Origin: Tubiluchus corallicola
Lineage: Eukaryota; Priapulida; Priapulimorpha; Priapulimorphida; Tubiluchidae
Assembly (NCBI GenBank): GCA_030141605.1
Contig: JAQGDQ010000271.1
Span: 246,001-310,000 of the forward strand
Direction of reading: 5' to 3'
Length of the DNA: 64,000 bases
Part shown: one piece after another, positions 23,156 to 35,473 of the stretch
Position numbering within the stretch: position 1 is the first letter of the stretch
Layout of the letters: each line of letters starts with the position of its first letter
The notes under the pieces: generated by a model
Seen by the model: only the letters and a program-made list of their open reading frames with translations
Database searches by the model: none
What the model was told of the DNA's origin: nothing
Made by a program: the position numbers and the translations under genes

Positions 23156-26100
23156 AACGGGAAGATGTCTACTGCGGAAAGACGGGCATGGATCTGCCAA
23201 ACTATGAAATTGAGCCGCTTTCCAGCCACGTGGTTGCAGTCTACTCCGGCCCAGATGGTGGATTGGCAGGATTAAAGCTAGAGTCTGTTGAAAATGGTAT
23301 CTGGATTTGTTAAATGATGATTGGTTAACTTTTCATAGTGCTGTGTGTTCATGCACGGCTGACCTAGGAATAACGTTGTGACATGAGACCGTGTCAGCTG
23401 CTGTTAAATTACTGAAAAGATATCAAAATGCAAAAATATTGCAAAAAAATCAAAATGCAAAAATATTGCAAAAAAAATATCAAACTGTAAAAATATTGCA
23501 AAAAATATCAAAATGTAAAAATATTGCAAAAAATATCAAAATGTAAAAATATTGCAAAAAATATCAAAATGTAAAAATATTGCAAAAAATATCAAAATGT
23601 AAAAATATTGCAAAAAAATATCAAAATGCAAAATATTGCAAAAAAACATCAAAATGTGAAAATATTGCAAAAAAATCAAAATGCAAAAATATTGCAAAAA
23701 AATATGAAAATGTAAAAATATTGCAAAAAATATCAAAATGTAAAAATATTGCAAAAAAAATGAAAATGACAATTTGCTTGGTTAGAACACTGTAAATGGA
23801 AAGTCACTGTTTCACCACAAGTATAATTTTTTTATGTAATGTTACACGATGCAAGTTGTATGCAGCAGTCAATGGCAGGTTGTAATTATTACTTTGATGA
23901 GTGCGACAGGACCAGAATCTAACAACTTTCGAAGAATTTTACTTAATCACTTGCTGTTTCCCTGCAGAACATGCAAGCAGCTGCTGGTTCAAAACTCATC
24001 TTTGTTATCATTCTAATACTGGCTGTTTAGAGTTCAGCTTATTGGAGGTGAATGTGCTCATACCAGCATTAAGCTGAGATCTGGTCTTGCCACAAGCATC
24101 AGCTGGTCCTATCACTCACTGCTGAATTCTATCTTGCAAAGTAGAGAACTATTCAAAAAAAGCTATCAAGCTGTATAATATCATTTGATTAATCTGTATC
24201 TTCTACTTGTAAAACTATTTTTGCTAAATTCTGTTTCAGATGAAACTGCCGACCTTCCCTTTTCTGACTTGGAGCTCATTGCGGGGGTGCCCAGCTGCTG
24301 GCTGGAGAAGACTGACTTCGCCTACGGTATTGCAACGTCGCTGTATGACTGCCACCCCATCACTGGCGAAATGACTGGTAATTATTCCGGACTTTCAACA
24401 CTCAGTGTTAAAGCACAAAAAACTCTCCAATTACATAGAACTTTAAAAATTTGTCTTCAAATTTACACCACTTGCATACTACCTTTTTGCATGCAGGGCT
24501 TGTGTCGGCAGTAACGTTGTATAAAACTTAAATTTAAACTCCCGAAATGACCATTAGACGCTGCTATTCTGACGATAAGTCATTTGAAACAAGATTAGAT
24601 AACACTGAGTAAAGTTTGAAAAAATAATCAGAGCATTCGTAGCGCATCAGACACTAACTAAGCAAAATTCAAAATTACTGTATCTTGTCAATAAGATTAA
24701 AATACATTTTTGGTTAGCGAGTGGTGCACCCTGGAGGATGAGTTAGCAACATTTTACCAATTGGTGAAAACATTTTAAATAATTAATAATTTTCTTTTCT
24801 AGTTACATGAGTATTCCAGCAGGTAAGCAAAATGCTGAGTAACATAACTTTGCATGGAAAGTTTTTTGGGACATAATTTAACATTTCCTTTTCTTACCCT
24901 GATTTACCTTGTAGATATATAGCTTCATGTAATGGTGCGGTTGGAACAACATTGCGGGAAATTTAAAATGAAAACAAACAAAAAATGCTTTCAATGCGAG
25001 TACGATATGTACATTACATCAAATTGCTATAAAGTAATATAATTGTTAAAGGCAATATTTCTGAAACCTACTTCAGTAGCCCTCTAATGTTTCATAATTG
25101 ATAATAAAAATAAATGATAACACCCGATTGAAATCCTATATTGGATTACGTCAAATTCGACATACAAATGTAACGTACAGAGAGGGTCTCGAAGAAGTAT
25201 GACATCCGAGCAATCAGGGGGGGGGGGGCTGAGCCACTTTTGCCCAAAAATTCAGTGTCAACTTCGAGTCGGGAATTGCCTCACCCCGCGATAAAAAATT
25301 TCGGGCGCTTCATTTGGTGCCATGGAGAAACTTGGAGATTTTCTTTTATGAGAAATATTATTTTATTTTTTCATCATTTGGCCGGTGCCAGGAAAATTTG
25401 GGGATTGCCCGAAAAAATGTGTTTGCCCTAATCCAGTACGCCCCAAAGCCCCCGGCTCGTACACCCGTTAAACTTGGTCAGATGCTTAAATATCCCTAAA
25501 GAACGTGAAATGTGTGTCAACTAAATTTAATTTGATTGCAATTTCAAACAACGTGTATGAATCCTGTGATAAAGAGTTATAAACTATTGTTCGTAATTTA
25601 TTTTTCCCTTCTTTAGGCCAAAGTCTTTTCTATTCTAGAAAAGAACAGCAGTATGTACAATTAGTCGAATTCAACGAATGATCGATTCTGATTAGCAAAA
25701 TTATAAAATGTGGCAGCCATAGTTATTGTGTCACAGTTAGCTGCAAGCAAAAAGATCAATCTTAATAAATCTGCTTCATGAACTGTGAAGAATATAAGCA
25801 GCATTGAATATTGCATCTCAGACTATTTTATACGGTTTGATGCACCTCAGACTAGTATCATTTTCAGGTGCTGCTTATTGTGTTGACATTATTATTATTA
25901 TTATTATAATTCTTTATTAATTATATACATACGGTTTAGTGTAGTGGTAATGCACCTGCTTTCCGTCTAGGAGGTCGTGAGTTTGAACCAGCGGCCGGGT
26001 CATACAAAAGACTTTAAAAATGGTACATGTTGTTGCCCTGCCTGACGCGTGGTATTTAGGGTAAAAGTGGGGTAATAATAATCTCTGTTATGTAGTTGTA

Positions 26101-29100
26101 GGTTGTTATTTACAGTCGGCGATAATAGCTCTTTGAGCTAATGTTAATTGTTGACTCAAAAGCCGACTTTAAATAAAGATTATTATTATTATATTATACA
26201 TACATATACATACAATTTCTCTCTATGTGCAGGCAACGTGTTAATTCATTTCCTATAGTAAAAAGTTTTTTTCCTTTACCACATTTTATCTAAATTTCTA
26301 TTTACAAATATATACTTAAATGTATTATATATATATACATCATATTTATGTATTAATTATACATCTACACTTAGCATATGTTTATAATTTCACAGAAAAT
26401 TGGCGCAGTTGTAGATAATTTATTGCATTGATAGATATGTTAGGATCGGAACTTGGGCATTGTCTAAGATAAATCTATAAGATTAAGGTAAGACCCTGTA
26501 CAGTAAGAATGCCTTAACCCGGTTTGCATGTATATAATCCTGAGAGAAAGAACCTGAGGTAGTATGGCAGATGAAACCATCCAGTAGGCCCTTCCATTTA
26601 CTAGCCGAGCCCAGTATTGCTGAACCTTGCTCACTAAGCACGCACCATGGCCATTATCACACGTGATTTTAACATTAGTTGCAGACTTTAAATAAGTGCG
26701 TATCACATTTTTTACATATTTTCGACTTCAATTCAAGGTGAACCGGTTGCCGACGTATTTGGAATTTGCGCTCGTGAAAACAACTGCATCCTCGCTCTTG
26801 CCGATGGCGTCAACTGGGGCGAACGAGCCGCCAAGGCTGCGCGTGCTGCCGTCTATGGGTCAATGGAGTATTTAAATAAAGAATTATACGCCGAGGGTCG
26901 CATGCCCGAAAGTACAGAGGTATGGTACCATAGTAATTTTCTTGTAAAAACTTGTGCATTTGCCGAGTATTGCTTGTTAGAGGTGTCGTGTATATCGAAG
27001 TCAATTTGATTATTGAAATATAAATGAACTAGTACTGCATTACGTAATTTCATTTGAAAAATACACAGATCAAAGTAGTGCAAATATAAATGAAATGTGC
27101 AAATTGTCATTCCGTTTGTAGTGGGTCATATCACTGTATTATAATTTGTGACGCATGTACCATGTTTTTCAATATTTCTAATTCACGTGTGATAATTTGA
27201 TTTTTTAACTTTAAACAAAAGTCTTAAGAAATACCAATTTCACAAAAGTGTAAAGGCAATAAATTTGTCAACTCATTTAAAATGTCAGTTGATCATTTAT
27301 CGTCAATTCTTATCAACTGCAGGATTTATTCTGCTGTTTGATGTCGTCGTTCGACTCCGCGCAAAGAAGCATCATCGAACACGATGGTTTTCTCACCACT
27401 CTGTGCATAGCGTTCATCTGTAAGATAAAAGATTCGGAAAAGTTTGCCGTCTGCGTTTGCAACGTGGGCGATAGTTATGCATACGTGTACAACCGGAAAC
27501 ATGGCGTTAGGGAGATTACCGAGGGTATGTATAACTACTAGCTTGCAATTCTTGTCTTGCATGTAGCTGCTGTATATACACATCTCTGGGTGATAGTTAT
27601 GCGTACGTGTACAACCGGAAACATGGCGTTAGGGAGATTACCGAGGGTATGTATAACTACTAGCTTGAAATTCTTGTCTGCATGTAGTTGCTATATATAC
27701 ACATCTCTGGGTGATAGTTATGCGTACGTGTACAACCGGAAACATGGTGTTAGGGAGATTACCGAGGGCATGTATAACTGCTAGCTTGCAATTCTTGTCT
27801 TGCATGTAGCTGCTGTATATACACATCTCTGGGTGATAGTTATGCGTACGTGTACAACCGGAAACATGGCGTTAGGGAGATTACCGAGGGTATGTATAAC
27901 TACTAGCTTGCAATTCTTGTCTTGCATGTAGCTGCTGTATATACACATCTCTGGGTGATAGTTATGCGTACGTGTACAACCGGAAACATGGTGTTAGGGA
28001 GATTACCGAGGGCATGTATAACTGCTAGCTTGCAATTCTTGTCTTGCATGTAGCTGCTGTATATACACATCTCTGGGTGATAGTTATGCGTACGTGTACA
28101 ACCAGAAACATGGTGTTAGGGAGATTACCGAGGGTATGTATAACTGCTAGCTTGCAATTCTTGTCTTGCATGTAGCTGCTGTATATACACATCTCTGGGT
28201 GATAGTTATGCGTACGTGTACAACCGGAAACATGGCGTTAGGGAGATTACCGAGGGTATGTATAACTACTAGCTTGAAATTCTTGTCTGCATGTAGTTGC
28301 TATATATACACATCTCTGGGTGATAGTTATGCGTACGTGTACAACCGGAAACATGGCGTTAGGGAGATTACCGAGGGTATGTATAACTACTAGCTGACAA
28401 TTCTTGTCTGCATGTAGTTGCTGTATATACACCTCTCTACTTGATAGTTATGCGTATGTGTACAACCGGAAACATGGCGTTAGGGAGATTACCGAGGGTA
28501 TGTATAACTACTAGCTTACAATTCTTGTCTCACATGTAGCTGCTGTATATACACATCTCTGGGTGATAGTTATGCGTACGTGTACAACCGGAAACATGGC
28601 GTTAGGGAGATTACCGAGGGTATGTATAACTACTAGCTTGAAATTCTTGTCTGCATGTAGTTGCTGTATATACACCTCTCTACTTGATAGTTATGCGTAT
28701 GTGTACAACCGGAAACATGGCGTTAGGGAGATTACCGAGGGTATGTATAACTACTAGCTTGCAATTCTTGTCTTGCATGTAGCTGCTGTATATACACATC
28801 TCTGGGTGATAGTTATGCGTACGTGTACAACCAGAAACATGGTGTTAGGGAGATTACCGAGGGTATGTATAACTGCTAGCTTGCAATTCTTGTCTTGCAT
28901 GTAGCTGCTGTATATACACATCTCTGGGTGATAGTTATGCGTACGTGTACAACCGGAAACATGGCGTTAGGGAGATTACCGAGGGTATGTATAACTACTA
29001 GCTTGAAATTCTTGTCTGCATGTAGTTGCTATATATACACATCTCTGGGTGATAGTTATGCGTACGTGTACAACCGGAAACATGGCGTTAGGGAGATTAC

Positions 29101-31868
29101 CGAGGGTATGTATAACTACTAGCTTGAAATTCTTGTCTGCATGTAGTTGCTGTATATACACCTCTCTACTTGATAGTTATGCGTATGTGTACAACCGGAA
29201 ACATGGCGTTAGGGAGATTACCGAGGGTATGTATAACTACTAGCTTACAATTCTTGTCTCACATGTAGCTGCTGTATATACACATCTCTGGGTGATAGTT
29301 ATGCGTACGTGTACAACCGGAAACATGGCGTTAGGGAGATTACCGAGGGTATGTATAACTACTAGCTTGAAATTCTTGTCTGCATGTAGTTGCTGTATAT
29401 ACACCTCTCTACTTGATAGTTATGCGTATGTGTACAACCGGAAACATGGCGTTAGGGAGATTACCGAGGGTATGTATAACTACTAGCTTACAATTCTTGT
29501 CTCACATGTAGCTGCTGTATATACACATCTCTGGGTGATAGTTATGCGTATGTGTACAACCGGAAACATGGCGTTAGGGAGATTACCGAGGGCATGTATA
29601 GCTACTAGCTTGCAATTCTTGTCTTACATGTAGCTGCTGTATATACACATCTCTAGTAAGTTTGACAATAAAATGAATTTATCGGCGATGTCCTTTTGCT
29701 GAATTGCAAAAACGCATCCAGAAAGATTGAAGCCATGAGTTTTTGTATCAGTAAATATTCTTCTTCTTCTTCTTCTTCCCTGCTTTTCCCTATTCGGGGT
29801 CGCCGTTGTGAATGAGTCTTCTCCACGCATTCCTGCTGTTGACCATCTCTTCAATTATGTCTTCAATTCCCACATGATCTTCACCGACTCTTCTTTTCAG
29901 ATGTCCATACCATCGCAATCTTGCGAGGCTTCCACTACTTTTACTGTTCCTCTGATATTATTATTTCTAATTTTATCTCTTCTTGTTATTCCCACCATCC
30001 ATCTCAACATCCTCATCTCCACCACATCCATTTTCTTCTCTTCGGTCTTCTTTAGAGAAGCTGCTTCCAGCCCATAGATTAGAGCGGGTCTGACCACTGC
30101 TTTGTGGACTTTACCTTTAAGTCTCACCGACTCATTCATAGAAGGTTTTGGCGTAGTTTTTACAGGCGGATGCCCTTCCTGACCCTAACCCTCCCTATTT
30201 ATCCGGGCTTGGGACCGGCACTGAGTTGGGCTGGCTTGCCCCCCCCCTCCCAGTGGCTAGGTTAGTTTTTGTATCAGTAAATATTCTTCTGGAAAATCAG
30301 CAAATTTTTACACGAATTTTAAGAACTTGACTAATCTTATTTAACAAATTCTTGAGAAATTTGGCATTAATATCGTCTGCTAGTAGAGAGCAGTAGAGAG
30401 TAATTTGCATGTTGCTAGTAGAGAGGAACTCAAACAACGACTAACAAAACTACACCAGACAAACACATTACCTTTTTAATATAAATAACTTTGACCCACA
30501 ATTAAAAACTTCAGTTTTTCTTTCTGTTAGTTCTCTACTAAGTTATGAACAGAACGTTATTGTATTTGACCCGGTACAGCAATATATTGGTTCATCTAAC
30601 CATTTTAATTATCTTAATTAACAAATGGAATAGTTATGTATATTTTGTGGTAGATTTGTTTTTCCTGTTAAACTACACTCCTGTAAATTTTGCAGTTTGA
30701 TTCAACTCGATCAGCATTTATTTGCTGTTTGCCAAAGGCTGTTATTCCAAATAAATGTTTATTAAAAAAAATATCGTCTGTTTTAATAGAAACTTTGATG
30801 TGTCATTTTTTGTAGTCATTTCTATTGGTCGGTTTTGTAGGATCACATGACCTGAATAGTGACCGTGATCTCCGGAATCCGGGTGGTGCTTTGGGACCAG
30901 TAGATGGAGGTAATCCTGATCTCACAAACTTAACCTGTTCCATGACCGTGTGTCGACCGGGAGACGTTGTTTTTCTGGCTAGTGACGGAATAACGGACAA
31001 CTTCGATCCGGTCGTTGACCACATAGCTGTTGCGAAGAGTGACGAAGCCAATTGCACTGCCGGTCGCGGGAAGACTTACGGTAAAGGGGGTGCGAAGCCG
31101 TCTATGGACCCAGTCGAACGACATCGTGCGTCTCTGAAAGCGATGGAAGGCGTCATCAGAACGTTTGAAGAACTCCGCGAGAATCCGTGCACGCCCCAAG
31201 AGCTGTGCGCCGACCTGACGCAGCACGTGTTGAAGCTGACCGATTCCAGGAGGAAGGTGTTGGAGAATCCGAGCAACTACCGCAACGAAGCCGAGCTGAA
31301 TCGTCGCGAGAAGCGCAAACGAGACAAGCGGCTACGGGAGTCGATGTTGATGATGCCGGGAAAGCTTGACCACGCGTCCATCGTTGCATACGACGTCCGA
31401 GTCCGAGAATCAAAGTCGACGGAGAATAAAATTGCCACTTCTGTTTCTGGTAGCAATTTGAAGTCTTCTAGTCTTTCTCATGACACACAGTCCACCGGTG
31501 ATCACGACTCCAGATCACCAGATTCGACAAATGGACCGCGGTCATCTACGTCCAGTATTTCAAAACCCGAGAATCAGCCGTCTAGTAGACCTAATCCGCT
31601 ACAGTCACCCGACTCGTCCACTGATCTTGAATCTCGTTATTTCACCGCATCTGACCGAATGGCCAATCCGAGTGAATTCCTGTGGACCGAGAATCCGGGG
31701 TATTCAAGCCCGTGTGCAGTCACCTCTTCAAGTTCGAGCTCGAAATCTCCGGAGAACGGCGATCGTGTAAGCCCCCAGCTCTTGAGTAACGAAGAGAGCA
31801 GCAGTACGTCGCCTCCCTCGGATGGCTGGGAGTTTATTCCAGGGGAAAACTTTGCTACGAAAAATTAG
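23118..31868 (+). CDS. PP2C-like domain protein, CG9801-type (3' part)
   Basis: Five exons with matching phases are 23118-23296, 24240-24377, 26738-26919, 27323-27524 and 30841-31868 (TAG stop). Together they give 575 codons; the N-terminus is upstream and unresolved. Motifs in order are ILALADGVNWGERA (in place of the PP2C DGHGG site), FAVCVCNVGDSYAYVY (the GDS motif), SMTVCRPGDVVFLASDGITD (the late metal-site ASDG motif) and LDHASIVAYDV (the final PP2C Asp region). The last 170 residues are a Ser/Pro-rich tail. The arrangement recalls the animal PP2C-like family named after Drosophila CG9801. Canonical catalytic residues are only partly kept, so Ser/Thr phosphatase activity is uncertain. 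AATAAA lies at 32412-32417. Introns hold a LINE end, a SINE and a donor-bearing array. Confidence 0.85.
23413..23763. repeat. about 28 bp A-rich minisatellite
   Basis: About 13 units of AAAAATATTGCAAAAAATAT plus CAAAATGT, with variable A runs. It starts about 115 nt downstream of the donor at 23297 in the PP2C-like gene. Confidence 0.92.
24640..24990. repeat. dispersed repeat, copy 1
   Basis: Contains AAAATTACTGTATCTTGTCA, GTGGTGCACCCTGGAGGAT, TTGGTGAAAACATTTTAAAT and TGCTGAGTAACATAACTTTG. A diverged copy in the same order lies at 55370-55660 inside INPP4. Class unknown; it is probably a non-autonomous transposon. Confidence 0.75.
25930..26196 (+). mobile_element. tRNA-derived SINE, copy 1
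   Basis: The head has a box A-like TTAGTGTAGTGGTAATGC, an anticodon-loop-like TTTCCGT and a box B-like GAGTTTGAACC. A unique body follows (CTGCCTGACGCGTGGTATTT, GTCGGCGATAATAGCTCTTT). It ends CTTTAAATAAAGATTATT with an ATT run. A 300 bp copy is at 32431-32730. It is not a functional tRNA; the arms pair poorly. Confidence 0.88.
27440..29655 (+). repeat. 121 bp array of exon end plus splice donor
   Basis: About 18 units are present. Each carries the last 55-60 nt of exon 27323-27524 (encoding GDSYAYVYNRKHGVREITEG), the GTATGT donor, and about 60 nt of intron (ATAACTACTAGCTTGCAATT, then TGTATATACACATCTC). Only the first unit is attached to the full exon. Two unit types alternate (ACATCTCTGGGTGAT or ACCTCTCTACTTGAT), giving a higher-order pattern. 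All units are highly similar, pointing to recent amplification. Confidence 0.95.
29758..30262 (-). mobile_element. LINE 3' end (RTE/CR1-like), degenerate
   Basis: The minus strand encodes the end of a non-LTR reverse-transcriptase ORF: KAVVRPALIYGLEAASL, VVEMRMLRWMVGITRRDKI, then after a frame change RVGEDHVGIEDIIEEMVNSR and a basic end beside an (AAG)n tail at 29758-29778. The 5' end is missing and the frame is broken. At 30155-30262 is a block (GGCGGATGCCCTTCCTGACC) often seen near such elements. It lies in the PP2C-like intron, antisense to that gene. Confidence 0.8.
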
Positions 31869-32430
31869 CAATTAGGTACGAAGCTTTAACTTTCTTTTAC
31901 GGAACATACGGATACGCAACTTCCTCAGTACAAAATTCAGTTCAAGGTTAAGCTACTCAACTTGCTAGTTCCACCAGTTACTTGTATTAATTTTAGTTTT
32001 CATTAAACTTCATAACAAACTCATTAGCAATGGTGACAGGTCTTTCATGTAAGCTAAATTCCACTGCAATGCAATGGCAACCGTACTCAGCCAGCTGTTT
32101 GTGGTGAGACCAGTACCTAGGTCAATATTAAGGCATGAGACGAGCCACCGAACTGACAGCGGTATATTACTTGTGTTCAGGTGTAGGTAGACCTTCCCTT
32201 AATGAAGGAAGACTGTAACATTCTTGTATTTGATGGTATCTGGTATAAGTTCATGTGTTTACTTCTTCAATGTTTAGCATTGACAGTTATGTAATCTTGT
32301 CAAATGTGTGCAGGCTGTTTAACGAGGCAGATCTTTTTTCAAATTACTAAGCGATCTTTTTGTTACGAAGTGTGCAGTGCAGGCAAAGCTAATTTCAGTC
32401 ACGTATAAAATAATAAAGCTTTGTTACCAG
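31869..32430 (+). other. 3' UTR of the PP2C-like gene and intergenic
   Basis: No open frame follows the stop. AATAAA at 32412-32417 is the likely poly(A) signal, giving a 3' UTR of about 560 nt. The tRNA-SINE begins just after it. Confidence 0.6.
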
Positions 32431-32730
32431 ACGGCTTAGTCTAGTGGTAATGCGTCTGCTTTCCGTCTGGGAGGTCGTGAGTTCGAACCAGCGGCCGGGT
32501 CATTCCAAAGACTTTAAAAATGGTACCTGCTGCTGCCCTGCCTGACGCGTGGTTTTTAGGGTAAAAGTGGGGTAATAATAGTCTCTGTTATGTAGTTGTA
32601 GGTTGTTATTTACAGTCGGCGATAATAGCTCTTTGAGTTAATGTTAATTGTTGACCCAAAAGCCGACTTTTAATAAAGATTATTATTATTATTATTATTA
32701 TCATTATTATTATTATTATTATTATTATTA
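32431..32730 (+). mobile_element. tRNA-derived SINE, copy 2
   Basis: Same element as 25930-26196, with a better tRNA head (GAGTTCGAACC box B) and a longer (ATT)n tail. The divergence is small. Confidence 0.9.
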
Positions 32731-32932
32731 AGATTTGTTGATAAAATAATAAAACTGTGGGTAAGTTTAGCGGCAACAATCTTCATGGAATGTTCCTTCC
32801 GCCATTTTAAATGTTTTATTACTTAAAAGTTTTATTTTCAATTTGCACAGGTTTCCGATGGAAGTCAATTCATACAGTGAACACTCAAGACGTGAAATGT
32901 AGCATGATGAATTCGTTGTTTGAAAGGCAAAG

Positions 32933-33750
32933 AAACCGAGTTCAGCTTAAATGTATTGTTTCACATGTTGGTTGGGGGGTTGTTTGTTTGTTTTGTTGGT
33001 TGGGGGGTTGTGTTTTGTTTGTTTTGTTGGTTGGGGAAACCGAGTTCAGCTAAATGTATTGTTTCACATGTTGGTTGATAGGCAAAGAAACCGAGTTCAG
33101 CCTAAATGTATTGTTTCACATGTTGGTTGATAGGCAAAGAAACCGAGTTCAGCCTAAATGTATTGTTTCACATGTTGGTTGAAAGGCAAAGAAACCGTGT
33201 TCAGCCTAAATGTATTGTTTCACATGTTGGTTGAAAGGCAAAGAAACCGAGTTCAGCTTAAATGTATTGTTTCACATGTTGGTTGAAAGGCAAAGAAACC
33301 GAGTTCAGCTTAAATGTATTGTTTCACATGTTGGTTGATAGGCAAAGAAACCGAGTTCAGCTTAAATGTATTGTTTCACATGTTGGTTGATAGGCAAAGA
33401 AACCGAGTTCAGCCTAAATGTATTGTTTCACATGTTGGTTGAAAGGCAAAGAAACCGTGTTCAGCCTAAATGTTTGTTTTGTTGGTTGGGGGGTTGTTTG
33501 TTTGTTTTGTTGGTTGTGGGGGTTGTTTGTTTGTTTTGTTGGTTGTGGGGGTTGTTGTGTGTTTTGTTGGTTGTGGGGGTTGTTTGTTTGTTTTGTTGGT
33601 TGGGGGGTTGTTTGTTTGTTTTGTTGGTTGTGGGGGTTGTTTGTGTGTTTTGTTGGTTGTGGGGGTTCAGCTTAAATGTATTGTTTCACATGTTGGTTGA
33701 TAGGCAAAGAAACAAAGTTCAGCTTAAATGTAGTGTTTCACATGTTGGAA
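32933..33750. repeat. 52 bp minisatellite with G/T-rich inserts
   Basis: Units contain GGCAAAGAAACCGAGTTCAG and CTAAATGTATTGTTTCACAT, then GTTGGTTGA. Two blocks (about 32975-33040 and 33475-33665) are replaced by TTTGTTGGTTGTGGGGGTTG repeats, apparently an expansion of the GTTGGTT edge of the unit. The Cys/Leu/Phe open frames are repeat products. Confidence 0.92.
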
Positions 33751-34262
33751 CAGCATTGTACATGTTAAGTTAGTTAAGGCTTCGTGTTCACCAGTATTAG
33801 AAGCCATCCTAGCATCACGAATACGTTCTACTTTCGCTCTCGCCATATTCTTGTTTGCCTTGCAACGTTGTGACAAATTTTTGCAAGAATCAAAAATGAC
33901 AACGTGTCTTTCGTTTGCTTTTACGCCATGTTGAATATGTGATGCAGTTTCAACTTGAGTCGTATACACGTTTCAAAACTATTATTTAAGAGTAAAGGGT
34001 TGTTTTGTATATACATTGTGGTGATATTAGAATAGCTGCTGACATTTTATCCCGCAATTCCTGTAAATATCCAATTCATAAACCTGTAAAAGTATCTTTG
34101 TATTATTGCCATCGAGAGTTTGAATCTCCGTGTTTTTAACTGTGAACTAGGTGAATATAGTTGTTATTTTTTCTTGTATAATATTACGTGGATTGACTGT
34201 ACAGGTTGTGACTGTTATTAGTGGTTGTTGTTGTTGTTGTTAGTTGAAAAAATGCATAGTTT
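33751..34262. other. non-coding spacer
   Basis: AT-rich sequence between the 52 bp array and the second fold-back element. Nothing is recognised beyond a short (GTT)n at 34220. Confidence 0.5.
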
Positions 34263-35473
34263 ATAGGTTTTACGTGTCAAATATAGACCTGCGTTAACTC
34301 AAATGTAGATTTAGGTAATTCAAATGTGTCTTAGTAACTCAAATGTAGATTTAGGTAGTTCAAGTGTGTCTTAGTAACTCAAATGTACATTTAGGTAGTT
34401 CAAATGTGTCTTGGTAACTCAAATGTAGACTTAGGTAATTCAAATGTGTCTTGGTAACACAAATGCAGATTTAGGTAGTTCAAATGTGTTAACAATGGTT
34501 TTCAACAAATCTTGAGCGCTTTTGGTAAGTCAAATGTAGACACATGTCAAGTCAAATGTGACATTGGTATCTCAAATGTGGATAGGTGGTAAAGCTTAAG
34601 GATGTTAAATTTAATCTTCTTTAATTTCAATTTAATAATTGCTCTTAAGTTAAAATAACAACGTTAACGTTCACTAATATTCTGTAAACTTTACATATCA
34701 TTGGAACTGTTAGAGAAAACAATACATTCTTAAAATAAACAATGTTTCTTGAGAGAAACTAATTCATTAATGCAGTGCTAATGCATTACTTAAAAAACTA
34801 ATTAGTGATTCACTGTTCATTGGGAAGTGGGAACCAATTCCACTACATTCTTAACGTTAATTGCATCTACATTTGACTTACCTAAGTCACATTTGAGTTA
34901 CCAAAACACATTCGAAATTCCTATGTCTACATTTGACTTACCTAAGTCACATTTGAACTTTCCTGTGTCTACATTTGACTTACCTAAGTCACATTTGAAC
35001 TTTCCTGTGTCTACATTTGACTTACCTAAGTCACATTTGAACTTTCCTGTGTCTACATTTGACTTACCTAAGTCACATTTGAACTTTCCTGTGTCTACAT
35101 TTGACTTACCTAAGTCACATTTGAACTTTCCTATGTCTACATTTGACTTACCTAAGTCACATTTGAACTTTCCTGTGTCTAAATTTGACTTACCTAAGTC
35201 ACATTTGAGTTACGAAAACACATTCGAAATTCCCATGTCTACATTTGACTTACCTAAGTCACATTTGAACTTTCCTGTGTCTACATTTGACTTACCTAAG
35301 TCACATTTGAACTTTCGTGTGTCTACATTTGACTTACCTAAGTCACATTTGAACTTTCCTATGTCTACATTTGACTTACCTGAGTCACATTTGAACTTTT
35401 CTGTGTCTACATTTGACTTACCTAAGTCACATTTGAACTTTCCTGTGTCTACATTTGACGTGTAAAACCTATA
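34263..35473. mobile_element. fold-back element, copy 2 (expanded arms)
   Basis: It has the same termini as 5571-6044 (TATAGGTTTTACGTGTCAAA and its reverse complement) and shares the inner left arm (ACACATGTCAAGTCAAATGT, TCTCAAATGTGGATAGGTGG). It is 1,211 bp against 474 bp because both arms carry tandem arrays: about 40 bp units at left (34290-34480) and 42 bp units at right (34860-35460). Confidence 0.85.
34860..35460. repeat. 42 bp minisatellite inside fold-back arm
   Basis: About 14 units of TACATTTGACTTACCTAAGT plus CACATTTGAACTTTCCTGTGTC. The unit equals the single right-arm segment of copy 1 at about 5985-6028. Because 42 is divisible by three, it leaves a 212-codon open frame that is not a gene. 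Confidence 0.93.

Noticed and set aside
25930-26005. tRNA-Gly(TCC)-like gene
   Set aside because: The anticodon stem pairs poorly, and the sequence continues into a SINE body found again at 32431.
29897-30139. Independent host gene on minus
   Set aside because: The sequence is the end of a non-LTR retrotransposon ORF, with frameshifts and a simple-repeat tail.
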